The notes under the pieces: model-generated
Database searches by the model: none
Seen by the model: only the letters and a program-made list of their open reading frames with translations
Told to the model about the DNA's origin: nothing
Program-made: the position numbers and the translations under genes
Source of the DNA: Opitutia bacterium
GTDB taxonomy: Bacteria; Verrucomicrobiota; Verrucomicrobiia; Opitutales; UBA953
Direction: 5' to 3'
Length of the DNA: 55,104 nt
Assembly: GCA_947377865.1 (NCBI GenBank)
Contig: CANCHK010000008.1
Coordinates: 1-55,104 of the forward strand
Part shown: piece by piece, positions 1-7,633 of the stretch
How the letters are laid out: each line of letters starts with the position of its first letter
Position numbering within the stretch: position 1 is the first letter of the stretch

Positions 1-68
1 CCACGTCCTTTGCATAAGACCTATCCCCGCAAGGAGCAACCCCCGACCACCCTTCCCCTCTCATCACC

Positions 69-941
69 ATGCCCAACCCCTGGACCGGAAAAGGAAACCC
101 TTACACCCGCACCGAAGTCATCGCCCGCCTCCGCGACACGATGTCCAAAGGCAAGCCGATCATCGCCGCCGGCGCCGGCACGGGCATCAGCGCCAAGTTC
201 ATCGAACGCGGCGGCGCCGACCTGGTGATCGTCTATAACTCCGGTCGCTTCCGCATGGCCGGCCACGGCTCCACCGCCGGCATGATGGCCTACGGCGACG
301 CCAACGCCGTCGCGATGGAGATCGGCGAATACGAAGTCCTCCCGGTCGTCGAAGAGATCCCCGTCATCTGCGGCGTCCACGCCACCGACCCTCGCCGCCG
401 CATGTGGCACTGGCTCGGCAAGGTGAAGGACATGGGCTTCTCGGGCATCAACAACTTCCCGACCCACACGATCATCGACGGCAAGTTCCGCCAGATTCTC
501 GAAGAGACCGGCATGAGCGTTAAGAAGGAATTCGAGACCGTCGCCCTCGCCCGCAAGATGGAGATGTTCACCATCGTCTACGTCGGCTCGCCCGAAGAAG
601 CGAAGGCCATGGCCGAAGCCGGCGCCGATGTCATCATCGCCCACGTGGGCACCACGGTCGGCGGTTCGATCGGCGTGACCAACGCCACGATGAGCCTACC
701 GGAAGCCGCCAAGATTACCCAGGGCATCATCGACGCCGCGAAGTCCGTCCGCAAGGACCTCATCTTCCTCAGCCACGGCGGTCCGATCAATACCCCGGAA
801 GACGCCGCCTTCATCAACGAGCACACCGACACCGATGGCTTCGTCGGTGCCTCGAGCCTCGAACGCATGGCGGTTGAGCAGTCCCTCACCGACCTCACGC
901 AGCGCTTCAAGCAGATCCCGGTGAAGCGTAAGTTCTTCTGA
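69..941 (+). CDS. PEP-hydrolase-like TIM-barrel protein (PF09370 type)
   Basis: 290 aa cytosolic protein with no signal peptide. It resembles the 'phosphoenolpyruvate hydrolase-like' TIM-barrel family: early AAGAGTGISAKF motif (about residues 34-45), GGADLVIVYNSGRFRM segment (about 49-64), a central GINNFPT stretch and a late FLSHGGPI segment, as expected of barrel strand ends that bind an anionic ligand. The length suits a stand-alone barrel. The reaction in this family is not well established, so the name is only a family label. The next gene starts 4 bp after the stop and encodes a UPF0261 protein, so they are probably co-transcribed; the two families are fused in the tomato Tm-1 protein (established knowledge). 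ATG at 69 is preceded by a C/T-rich leader without a Shine-Dalgarno sequence. Confidence 0.88.
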   Translation: MPNPWTGKGNPYTRTEVIARLRDTMSKGKPIIAAGAGTGISAKFIERGGADLVIVYNSGRFRMAGHGSTAGMMAYGDANAVAMEIGEYEVLPVVEEIPVICGVHATDPRRRMWHWLGKVKDMGFSGINNFPTHTIIDGKFRQILEETGMSVKKEFETVALARKMEMFTIVYVGSPEEAKAMAEAGADVIIAHVGTTVGGSIGVTNATMSLPEAAKITQGIIDAAKSVRKDLIFLSHGGPINTPEDAAFINEHTDTDGFVGASSLERMAVEQSLTDLTQRFKQIPVKRKFF

Positions 942-945
942 GCCC

Positions 946-2151
946 ATGGCCACGATCGCAGTTCTCGGCACGCTTGATTCCAAGGGCGAAGAACATGCCT
1001 TCGTGGCCGCGCTCATCGCCCGCCACGGCCATAAGCCGCTGCTGATCGACGTCGGTACGGGCGGCCCGGCCACGGTGCAGCCCGACATCACCCGCGAACA
1101 GGTCGCCGCCGCCATCGGTCTCGACCTCGCCTCGTTGATGGCGAAGAAAGACCGTGGCGCCTGCGTCGTCGCGATGACCCACGCCGCCCCGGCCTTGGTC
1201 TCCAAGCTGGCGTCCGACGGACGCATCCACGGCATCATCTCCCTTGGCGGCGGCGGCGGCACCGCCATCGGTACGGCCGCGATGCGCGCCCTGCCCCTCG
1301 GCTTCCCGAAGCTCATGGTCTCGACCTTGGCCGCGGGCAATGTTGCCCCGTACCTCGGCACGAAGGACATCACGATGATGCCGAGCATCGCCGACGTGGC
1401 CGGCCTCAACCGCCTTTCTCGCGTCATCTTCACCCGCGCCGCCGGCGCGATCTGCGGCATGGTCTCCGCCGAACCCGAAGTCGGCGCCGCCAAACCCCTC
1501 ATCGTCGCCAGCCAGTTCGGCAACACGACCACCTGCGTCACGGAAGCCAAGAAGGTCCTCGAAGCCGCCGGGTATGAAGTTCTGGTCTTCGCCGCCACCG
1601 GCACGGGCGGACGCATCATGGAGTCGGTCATCGAGAGCGGCATCGTCTCGGGCGTGCTCGATGTCACCACGACCGAATGGGCCGACGAGCTCGTAGGTGG
1701 CAATCTCAACGCCGGCCCTGAGCGCATGGACGCCGGCGCCAAGGCGAACATCCCCGTGGTCGTCGCCCCGGGCTGCCTCGACATGGTGAACTTCGGCGAA
1801 CGCGCCTCGGTGCCGCCCAAGTTCGAAGGACGCAATTTCTATATCCACAACCCGCAGATCACACTGATGCGTACGACGGCCGACGAATGCCGCCAGCTCG
1901 GCGAGATCGTCGCAAAGAAAGCCAACGCCTATAAGGCAGGTACCGCGATCATGATCCCGAAGAAGGCGATCTCGGTCATCAGCGCCGCCGGCCAGCCTTT
2001 CCAAGACGCGGCCGCCGATGAAGCCCTCTTTACGGCGCTAAAGTCGAACGCCAAGGTTCCGGTGCAGGAATTTGACTTGGCGATCAATGACAAGGAGTTC
2101 GCCCAGGCTTGCGCCTATAAATTGATCGAGCTGATCGGGTGCCGTTCGTGA
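946..2151 (+). CDS. UPF0261 / Tm-1-like ATP-binding domain protein
   Basis: 401 aa, no signal peptide. The N-terminus (IAVLGTLDSKGEEHAF, residues 4-19) is the signature of the UPF0261/Tm-1-like family, a two-domain fold; the glycine-rich IISLGGGGGTAIGTAAM segment (about residues 95-111) fits a nucleotide- or phosphate-binding loop. Length matches the family. It follows the TIM-barrel gene by 4 bp and overlaps the transporter gene by 4 bp (GTGA), so the three genes probably form one operon. Bacterial members have no settled function; the plant homologue Tm-1 binds ATP and inhibits tobamovirus replication, which says little about the role here. A small-molecule metabolic role with the neighbouring barrel is my inference. 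Confidence 0.88.
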   Translation: MATIAVLGTLDSKGEEHAFVAALIARHGHKPLLIDVGTGGPATVQPDITREQVAAAIGLDLASLMAKKDRGACVVAMTHAAPALVSKLASDGRIHGIISLGGGGGTAIGTAAMRALPLGFPKLMVSTLAAGNVAPYLGTKDITMMPSIADVAGLNRLSRVIFTRAAGAICGMVSAEPEVGAAKPLIVASQFGNTTTCVTEAKKVLEAAGYEVLVFAATGTGGRIMESVIESGIVSGVLDVTTTEWADELVGGNLNAGPERMDAGAKANIPVVVAPGCLDMVNFGERASVPPKFEGRNFYIHNPQITLMRTTADECRQLGEIVAKKANAYKAGTAIMIPKKAISVISAAGQPFQDAAADEALFTALKSNAKVPVQEFDLAINDKEFAQACAYKLIELIGCRS

Positions 2152-3035
2152 ACGAGGCTTCTTCGATCCGTCGCTGGGCCACCATCGCGATGTTCTTCAA
2201 CGTCGTGGCCTGGGGCATGTCATGGGTGAACGTCCGGGCTGTCCTACCCGAAGTCGGCGCCGGCCAGCTCGGCGCCATGCGTTACCTCATCGCCTCTTCG
2301 GTCATGCTGCCGATCTGGCTCTATCGCGGCCGCCCCCTGCCCGCTCGTGGCGACTGGCCCGTGGTCGCCTCGCTCGGACTCTTCGGCTTCTGTCTCTATA
2401 ATCTCGGCATCAATTACGGTGAACGTACCGTGAACGCTGGCACAGGTTCGATGCTGATCTCCTGCATTCCCGTGCTGGTCATCCTGCTCGGCGTGCTCAC
2501 GGGTCGTGAACGCGTCGGCCTCTTCGCTTGGCTCGGGATCGGAGTCTCGATGACCGGAGTCGTGCTCACCGCCGCCGGATCCGAGGCGGGATTGACCTTC
2601 AATCTGGGTTCGATGCTGATCCTTGGCGCGGCCTTCTGTGCGGCCGTGCAGACCTTGATCAGCAAGGCCCTCACCCAACGCTATGCGGCGGTTGATGTGA
2701 CCACCTGGGCCATCTGGCTGGGCACGCTCGGGCTGCTGCCGTTCTCCGAAGACCTCATCGGCACGGCGGGTCGCCTCTCCGTAATGGGTTGGGTGCACCT
2801 CGCCTTCCTGGGCATGGTCCCCGCCGCTCTGTGCTATACGATCTGGTCCTGGGTGCTGGTGAAGCTACCGATCACGACCGTGATGAGCGCGGTATACGCA
2901 ATCCCGGTCTTCTCGGTGCTGTTCGGCTGGATGATTCTCGGCGAACGTCCTTCCTCCATGACCTTGGTCGGTGGCGCCGTCACCCTCGCCGGCGTCGCCT
3001 GGGTGCAGACGCTAACAAGGAAGCAGAAAAGTTGA
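2148..3035 (+). CDS. EamA/DMT-family inner-membrane transporter
   Basis: About 295 aa with roughly ten hydrophobic segments, in two halves each resembling an EamA repeat (first begins with MFFNVVAWGMSWVNVRAVLP; second with FNLGSMLILGAAFCAAVQTL). Usual length for drug/metabolite transporters of the RhaT/PecM/YdcZ-like group, which move small metabolites across the cytoplasmic membrane. GTG at 2148 overlaps the stop of the preceding gene (GTGA); an in-frame GTG at 2139 and ATG at 2190 are alternatives, and no Shine-Dalgarno sequence decides. The coupling suggests that it moves a substrate or product of the two upstream proteins (inference). Its stop codon lies inside the first unit of a GTTGAAYN octamer array. 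Confidence 0.85.
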   Translation: MNEASSIRRWATIAMFFNVVAWGMSWVNVRAVLPEVGAGQLGAMRYLIASSVMLPIWLYRGRPLPARGDWPVVASLGLFGFCLYNLGINYGERTVNAGTGSMLISCIPVLVILLGVLTGRERVGLFAWLGIGVSMTGVVLTAAGSEAGLTFNLGSMLILGAAFCAAVQTLISKALTQRYAAVDVTTWAIWLGTLGLLPFSEDLIGTAGRLSVMGWVHLAFLGMVPAALCYTIWSWVLVKLPITTVMSAVYAIPVFSVLFGWMILGERPSSMTLVGGAVTLAGVAWVQTLTRKQKS

Positions 3036-3058
3036 TTGGTTGGATGGTTGAATCGATG
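3031..3058 (+). repeat. Octamer array (GTTGAAYN-like), left arm
   Basis: Three phased units, GTTGATTG, GTTGGATG and GTTGAATC, begin at the stop codon of the transporter gene. With the opposite-strand array at 3106-3140 they make an inverted pair filling the ends of a 110-bp convergent junction. A second pair lies at 39691-39874. Confidence 0.7.
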
Positions 3059-3105
3059 AAATGACGCCGAAGGGTCGCAGCACGATTGTCTTGGGGGCAT
3101 CTCCT

Positions 3106-3140
3106 CTGGCCAACCATTCAACTATTCAACCCATCAACTT
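3106..3140 (-). repeat. Octamer array (GTTGAAYN-like), right arm
   Basis: Read on the minus strand the units are GTTGATGG, GTTGAATA, GTTGAATG and GTTGGCCA, followed by GAGG. They lie just downstream of the stop codon of the large fusion gene. The terminal GTTGGCCAGAG is shared with the array at 39837-39874. Confidence 0.7.
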
Positions 3141-3145
3141 ATCAC

Positions 3146-6100
3146 TCACTTCCCCAACTCCGCCGGCGTCCACGGCGCGGTACGGTCATGGGTCGCTTCG
3201 CGGACGGCTTTGACTTCCTCGGGCTTCACGGCCGGAGCCTGGTTGCCGAAGGCCGAACGCACGTAAGTCAGGACGTCGGCGAGCTGCTGATCGTCCAAGC
3301 CCATGGGCGGCATCGGGACAAGGCCGTAATCCTTGCCTTGGACCTTGGTGGGGCCGGCCAGACCATGCATGGTAATCCGGATGAGGGTCTGGGCATCGCC
3401 GGCAACCCATTCGCTCTTGGCCAACGGAGGGTAGACTCCAGTCAGACCTTGGGCCGAAGCCTGGTGGCAATTAAGGCAGAGGGCCTCGTAGATGGCTTGG
3501 CCTGGTGAAATCACCGCAGGACCGCTGCTCTGGATCTTTTTGAGATAGGCGGCCTGAGGAGCGGACAGTTCGGTAGGCAGCTTACCGGCGGTGGGTAGCA
3601 AGTGTCGAACGGTCTGCTTGAGGGCGTAATCAAGGAACTTGTCCGTGGGCTGATCAACAGTCGCTAGCGCGGTACGCAGCGAAGGCTGACCACCAACATG
3701 GCTGAGGGCCACGACCGCTTCAAGCCTGACGCGGGGCTGCGGGTCAGCGATAGCCTTGGCCAGACGAGATTGGGCGTCGGGCAGCTGGCTCGACCATTCA
3801 CCGACGACGCGGGCGGCATAGGCACGAATTCGGAAATCGGCCGAAGACTGAAGACGGTCAAGTAAGGCCGGACGCACAAGGCCGTGGGACTGCAATACGC
3901 CCATGGCTTCGAGATATTGAGACTCCGAGCGGTCCTTCGCGATAAAGGCATCCGCGGCGGGGGCGACATTCTCAGTCGGACGGTAGAATAATAGACGTCG
4001 GGCCTGGTAGCGCGTCCAGCGCTCAGTCGAACCGAGCTGAGCGAACAAATCACCTTCCGTCATCGATACGAGGTCAGGCTGTTTCACGGTCGGCAGGCCC
4101 TTGGCGGTGATACGCCAGATGCGTCCGTGCGAACGATCGCGGCGTGGGTCGGCGTAGCTGGCCTGATAATGGCCGATGACGGCGTTGAACCAATCGCAGG
4201 CATACAGCGCACCGTCCGGTCCGACCGAGACGTCGACGGGTCTGAAGGCCTTGCTGCTGGAGATGATGGGGCTGACGATGCGCTCGGTCTTGAAGCCGGA
4301 GCCATCATCCACGAAGCGATGCAAGTCGATGGTGTTGCCGTAATACCCGCCAATCAAAGCGGCACCTTGCAGGTCAGCCGGCATGGCCTTGGTGCCGACG
4401 ATATCGATAGAGTTGGACTTCAGCGGCGAATCAAAGAGCGAATGCGTGCCGGCATACTCGTCCGGAGTCTCGATCGCTCCGAGGCCCGGCAGGCTGTAGT
4501 AGCCGGCGACGCGGTCACCGCTCTTATGGAACGGCTGGAAGAAGTCGTCGAACGCGACACCCCAGCAGTTATGGCCGGCCTTGCCATACTGGAAGAACGG
4601 CTGCAGGCGCTGGTTCTTGAGATCGTAGCGCATCAAGCCCGACTTAGGTAGGCTAACGATACCACGCGGCGTCTCGACGCGCGTGATGGCGTGAAGGCCT
4701 TGGCTCATCCACAGCGTGCCATCTGGACCGTGGCAAATCGAATTGACCAACTGGTGGGTGTCACCAACGCCAAAGCCGGACATCAGGACCTCCGTCTTGT
4801 CCGCTTTGCCGTCTCCATCGGTATCGGTCAGCTTGATGAGGCGATCGAAATCGCAGACAAGGATCGACGTGTTACCGACATCGTCGGTCAGGGGCTCAAC
4901 GCCTTGGACCATGGTCAGGCCTTCGGCGAAACGTACGGCCTTGTCGGCCTTGCCGTCGCCGTCGGTATCCTCGAGACGGAGGATGTAGTCGCGAGGCTTT
5001 ACGCCAGGCACCGCCTGCGGATAGGTCGGCGAGCAGCAGACAAACAGACGCCCCTTGGCGTCCCAGGCCATCTGGGTGGGCTTGGCGAGACCAAGCAACT
5101 CATCAGCGAAGAGATTGACCTCAAATCCGTCGGCGACCTTGAAGGTGGCCTGCTCCTCGGCGGCGGACATGACCTTCTCGGTGCTCACGGCCGGTCCGGC
5201 CTGCGCCGCCGGAGCCTGGGACATCTGGCCGCGGGCCAAGGCTTGGATGTGCTTATCCCATGACGAGACCAAGGGTTTATAGGCTTCGAAGTTTTCCTTC
5301 AGCGAAGGCACCGGGCCGAAGCCCTTGCCGTAGTTCTGCGAAATGCGGTCCCCGTAGACGAACGACCAGTTGGCCGGGCGCCAACAATCGGCCCAAAGGC
5401 GATTCTTCTCAATGATGGCTAAGGGTAAACCAACCGGGCGATAAAGGGGTTCTGGCAGGCCGAGCTTCCGGGCGCATTCCTGCGCGACCACGGCGAGACC
5501 TTCGTCCGAGAGATGCAGGCCATCGGTCGACATCACGTCGCGGGCGACGGTGGTGAGGTCGACGTAAGGCAGGCCACGCAGCTTGGCGATCTCTTCGACG
5601 GCCGCGGCGTAATCGGCGAGATCCTGGCGGTGTGCCGCCGTCGTCAGGTCAGGCGGGCGCTGCGACTTCATGAAACCGGCCGGAGACAGCAGCACAATCC
5701 TCGGCGTATGGCGGCTGAGATCGTCGAGCAGTTTATGGTAGTCGGCCTTGAACTTCGCCAAGCCGGCCTGACCTTCAAGCGCTTCGGCCTGGCCGAACTG
5801 GACGATGAGCGTGGACGCGCCTGCGGACTCGAGCTGCCCTTTCCATGGACCGAAATTAAGGTCGCGCCACTGCTCATGGACCGTGTCCGCTTCCCAGGCC
5901 ATAGATCGGAAGACCGGATTCTTTGCGGCATAGGCTTGGGCGATGCGTGACTCTATTTCGCCAGACTTGGCTTCACGGACGAAATTCTCCTGACCGATGA
6001 AGACGACGACTTCGTCCTGACCAAGGTCGAATTTCCCATCCTTGAATGGAGCAGGCGGCACCCAGACTGACTTCACTTCGCCGAAACGGTTCAGCACCAT

Positions 6101-6772
6101 TTCCTTGGTCGTGACCGGAAGGTCGTTTAGGGGATCAAGAACGATATTCCGGTAATGAATCTCGGCCTTGTTGTTGCCGTGGATCTGGAGACCGATGAGG
6201 CCGTACGCATCGTCGATGGACGGATCCGTCTCGGTGTAATCCAGCGTGGCCTTGCCATTGAGGAAAATCGTGATGCGCGGACCCTCGGCGCGGACCTCAT
6301 ACTTATTCCATTCACCCTTCTTCTCGAGTTCGGCGATCTCCGTGTCGGCCTTGACGCCATAGGCGCCCACGCCGGTACCGGCACGGGCCAAGAACTTCTT
6401 GCGGCGGGATTCATCATAGAGGGAACCCGTATGGCCTTGTCCGATATCCGCCTGATAGCCGATCATCTCGTTGGGCGGATTGGTCGCGCGCAGGCTGCGG
6501 AACTGGACGCCGGCGTTCACGAAGCCCTCGGTGCCGATGAGCTTGTACTCCAACGTCAGGCGGAAGTTATAAAAGGTGCGCTTGGTCGTCAGGAACTCGT
6601 TACGCGGATTACCCTGCAGGGAGCCGCCCACAATCTCGCCATTCTCGACTCGCCAGACTTTGGCGTCCCCTTCCCACCCGGTGAGCGTCTTGCCATCGAA
6701 CAGCGGTGCCGGCGCGGCAACCAGGCCAAGGATGCCGGCGAACAGGCCGAAGACAGGAGCAAGTCGCTTCAT
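3146..6772 (-). CDS. Secreted DUF1080 - SGNH - beta-propeller - cytochrome c fusion
   Basis: 1208 aa multidomain protein. Residues 1-20 are a Sec signal peptide. Residues about 22-213 are a DUF1080 domain (3-keto-disaccharide hydrolase-like; LFDGKTLTGWEG). About 250-440 is an SGNH/GDSL-like module that keeps the DGLHLSDEG block, but the usual Gly-Asp-Ser nucleophile region reads FIGQENF, so esterase activity is doubtful. About 545-890 is a PVC-type 'membrane-bound dehydrogenase' beta-propeller with two DTDGDGKAD loops resembling calcium sites. A HEAT-like helical stretch follows, then a cytochrome c domain with CLNCH at 1099-1103 and a likely Met ligand in MPPMG near 1154-1157. Probably extracytoplasmic, coupling keto-sugar chemistry to electron transfer (inference). 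It lies downstream of the GMC/subunit-3 pair but behind a strong terminator, so it likely has its own promoter. Confidence 0.85.
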   Translation of the reverse strand: MKRLAPVFGLFAGILGLVAAPAPLFDGKTLTGWEGDAKVWRVENGEIVGGSLQGNPRNEFLTTKRTFYNFRLTLEYKLIGTEGFVNAGVQFRSLRATNPPNEMIGYQADIGQGHTGSLYDESRRKKFLARAGTGVGAYGVKADTEIAELEKKGEWNKYEVRAEGPRITIFLNGKATLDYTETDPSIDDAYGLIGLQIHGNNKAEIHYRNIVLDPLNDLPVTTKEMVLNRFGEVKSVWVPPAPFKDGKFDLGQDEVVVFIGQENFVREAKSGEIESRIAQAYAAKNPVFRSMAWEADTVHEQWRDLNFGPWKGQLESAGASTLIVQFGQAEALEGQAGLAKFKADYHKLLDDLSRHTPRIVLLSPAGFMKSQRPPDLTTAAHRQDLADYAAAVEEIAKLRGLPYVDLTTVARDVMSTDGLHLSDEGLAVVAQECARKLGLPEPLYRPVGLPLAIIEKNRLWADCWRPANWSFVYGDRISQNYGKGFGPVPSLKENFEAYKPLVSSWDKHIQALARGQMSQAPAAQAGPAVSTEKVMSAAEEQATFKVADGFEVNLFADELLGLAKPTQMAWDAKGRLFVCCSPTYPQAVPGVKPRDYILRLEDTDGDGKADKAVRFAEGLTMVQGVEPLTDDVGNTSILVCDFDRLIKLTDTDGDGKADKTEVLMSGFGVGDTHQLVNSICHGPDGTLWMSQGLHAITRVETPRGIVSLPKSGLMRYDLKNQRLQPFFQYGKAGHNCWGVAFDDFFQPFHKSGDRVAGYYSLPGLGAIETPDEYAGTHSLFDSPLKSNSIDIVGTKAMPADLQGAALIGGYYGNTIDLHRFVDDGSGFKTERIVSPIISSSKAFRPVDVSVGPDGALYACDWFNAVIGHYQASYADPRRDRSHGRIWRITAKGLPTVKQPDLVSMTEGDLFAQLGSTERWTRYQARRLLFYRPTENVAPAADAFIAKDRSESQYLEAMGVLQSHGLVRPALLDRLQSSADFRIRAYAARVVGEWSSQLPDAQSRLAKAIADPQPRVRLEAVVALSHVGGQPSLRTALATVDQPTDKFLDYALKQTVRHLLPTAGKLPTELSAPQAAYLKKIQSSGPAVISPGQAIYEALCLNCHQASAQGLTGVYPPLAKSEWVAGDAQTLIRITMHGLAGPTKVQGKDYGLVPMPPMGLDDQQLADVLTYVRSAFGNQAPAVKPEEVKAVREATHDRTAPWTPAELGK

Positions 6773-6828
6773 GGGGTTACGAGTTAGGCAATCCGCCCGA
6801 GGGATTGTTCCAAGAGTTTAAATGGGAA

Positions 6829-6902
6829 GGTAGGGACGGCACTACGTGCCGTCCTGAGCGTTGGGGGCACAAAAAAGGACAGCACGTGGTGCTGTCCCTA
6901 CC
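6829..6902. repeat. REP-like double hairpin (BIME-like element)
   Basis: Two short hairpins, GGACGGCAC-TAC-GTGCCGTCC (6834-6854) and GGACAGCAC-GTG-GTGCTGTCC (6877-6897), have related arms. The outer ends GGTAGGGAC (6829-6837) and GTCCCTACC (6894-6902) are also complementary, so the whole 74 bp can fold as one long stem. This is the architecture of paired repetitive extragenic palindromes. Confidence 0.65.
6871..6897 (-). terminator. Intrinsic terminator within the REP-like element
   Basis: On the minus strand a perfect 9-bp GC-rich stem (GGACAGCAC / GTGCTGTCC, 3-nt loop) is followed at once by six T residues. It would end transcription of the hydrolase-GMC-subunit-3 operon before the 3146-6772 gene. 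Confidence 0.75.
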
Positions 6903-6941
6903 TCTCGTGTCCTCGTGACCTCAGGGCCTCAAGCCCTCGGT
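6902..6941 (-). repeat. Degenerate octamer array after a stop codon
   Basis: Five phased 8-bp units on the plus strand: CTCTCGTG, TCCTCGTG, ACCTCAGG, GCCTCAAG, CCCTCGGT. They share the core CCTC at the same phase and lie between the REP-like element and the stop codon of the minus-strand gene ending at 6945. Confidence 0.5.
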
Positions 6942-6944
6942 GGC

Positions 6945-7622
6945 TTACGCCAAACCGAGGTGCTTTAACGCTTCGGGGGTAGGTCCGTCGAAGTTGACGG
7001 TCGGGACATTGCCGACGTAGCCGATATCCTTCCAGCCTTGCGGGGTAGTGTAATAGCCGCTGGCAGCGAGATAGCGGAAACGGGTGAAGAAGTGCTGAGC
7101 AGACTTGAACTCCTTTTTCGCCGTGGTCTTGCCACAGATGTCGTCCGCGATCGCGCACTTCTGCGGTTCCGCCAGCTCAGCGAAGTCCTTCTTGAAGCGA
7201 CGTTGGGCTTCGGCATCGAGCCAATCCAAGCCTTCGGTGATGATCGGACGATCCTTGGCGGTCTCGTCGTAAGGCGAGCTGATCCATTCGTCGATGAAGT
7301 CCTGGACGCCAAGCTGCGACGGCAGTTTGTCGCCAGGATTATCGGGCGGCAAGATGAGGTCGGTCAGCGAGCCTGCCGCCTTACGCTGCTTAGGCGTCAA
7401 GGTCAGGGGCCAGAGGTCGCCAGGAACGTAGTTCTTGTTAAGGACCGGGTCCCAGCCGATGCGGTTGCCGCCGCTGCCGGCAGGAGCGCCGGGCTGACGC
7501 TGCAAGCGACCTTGGGCGGAGGCATGGGGGAAGAGCGCGGCCGCCGCGGCCGCGGCGCCGATCCACTTGAGCGCCTGGCGGCGATCGATCTGTCCGGAAT
7601 TATCTGTGGGAATGTGTTCCAT
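6945..7622 (-). CDS. Tat-exported gluconate 2-dehydrogenase subunit 3-like protein
   Basis: 225 aa from the ATG at 7622; a TTG nine bases upstream (7631) is the alternative. The N-terminus holds a twin-arginine signal (DRRQALKWIG, arginines 14-15) followed by an alanine-rich hydrophobic stretch. The rest resembles the gluconate 2-dehydrogenase subunit 3 family (PF13618): LTDLILPPD segment, then QDFIDEW. In characterised gluconate, glucoside-3- and related dehydrogenases this small subunit partners a GMC flavoprotein and supplies the Tat signal that carries the complex out. The GMC gene lies 11 bp upstream and has no signal of its own, which fits that hitch-hiker arrangement. The pair is the likely catalytic core of a sugar or glycoside dehydrogenase; the substrate is unknown. 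Confidence 0.85.
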   Translation of the reverse strand: MEHIPTDNSGQIDRRQALKWIGAAAAAAALFPHASAQGRLQRQPGAPAGSGGNRIGWDPVLNKNYVPGDLWPLTLTPKQRKAAGSLTDLILPPDNPGDKLPSQLGVQDFIDEWISSPYDETAKDRPIITEGLDWLDAEAQRRFKKDFAELAEPQKCAIADDICGKTTAKKEFKSAQHFFTRFRYLAASGYYTTPQGWKDIGYVGNVPTVNFDGPTPEALKHLGLA

Positions 7623-7633
7623 GGTTTTCAAGT

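Noticed and set aside
3031-3140. CRISPR-like repeat array
   Set aside because: Units are 8 bp, degenerate and contiguous without spacers, and no cas gene is present.
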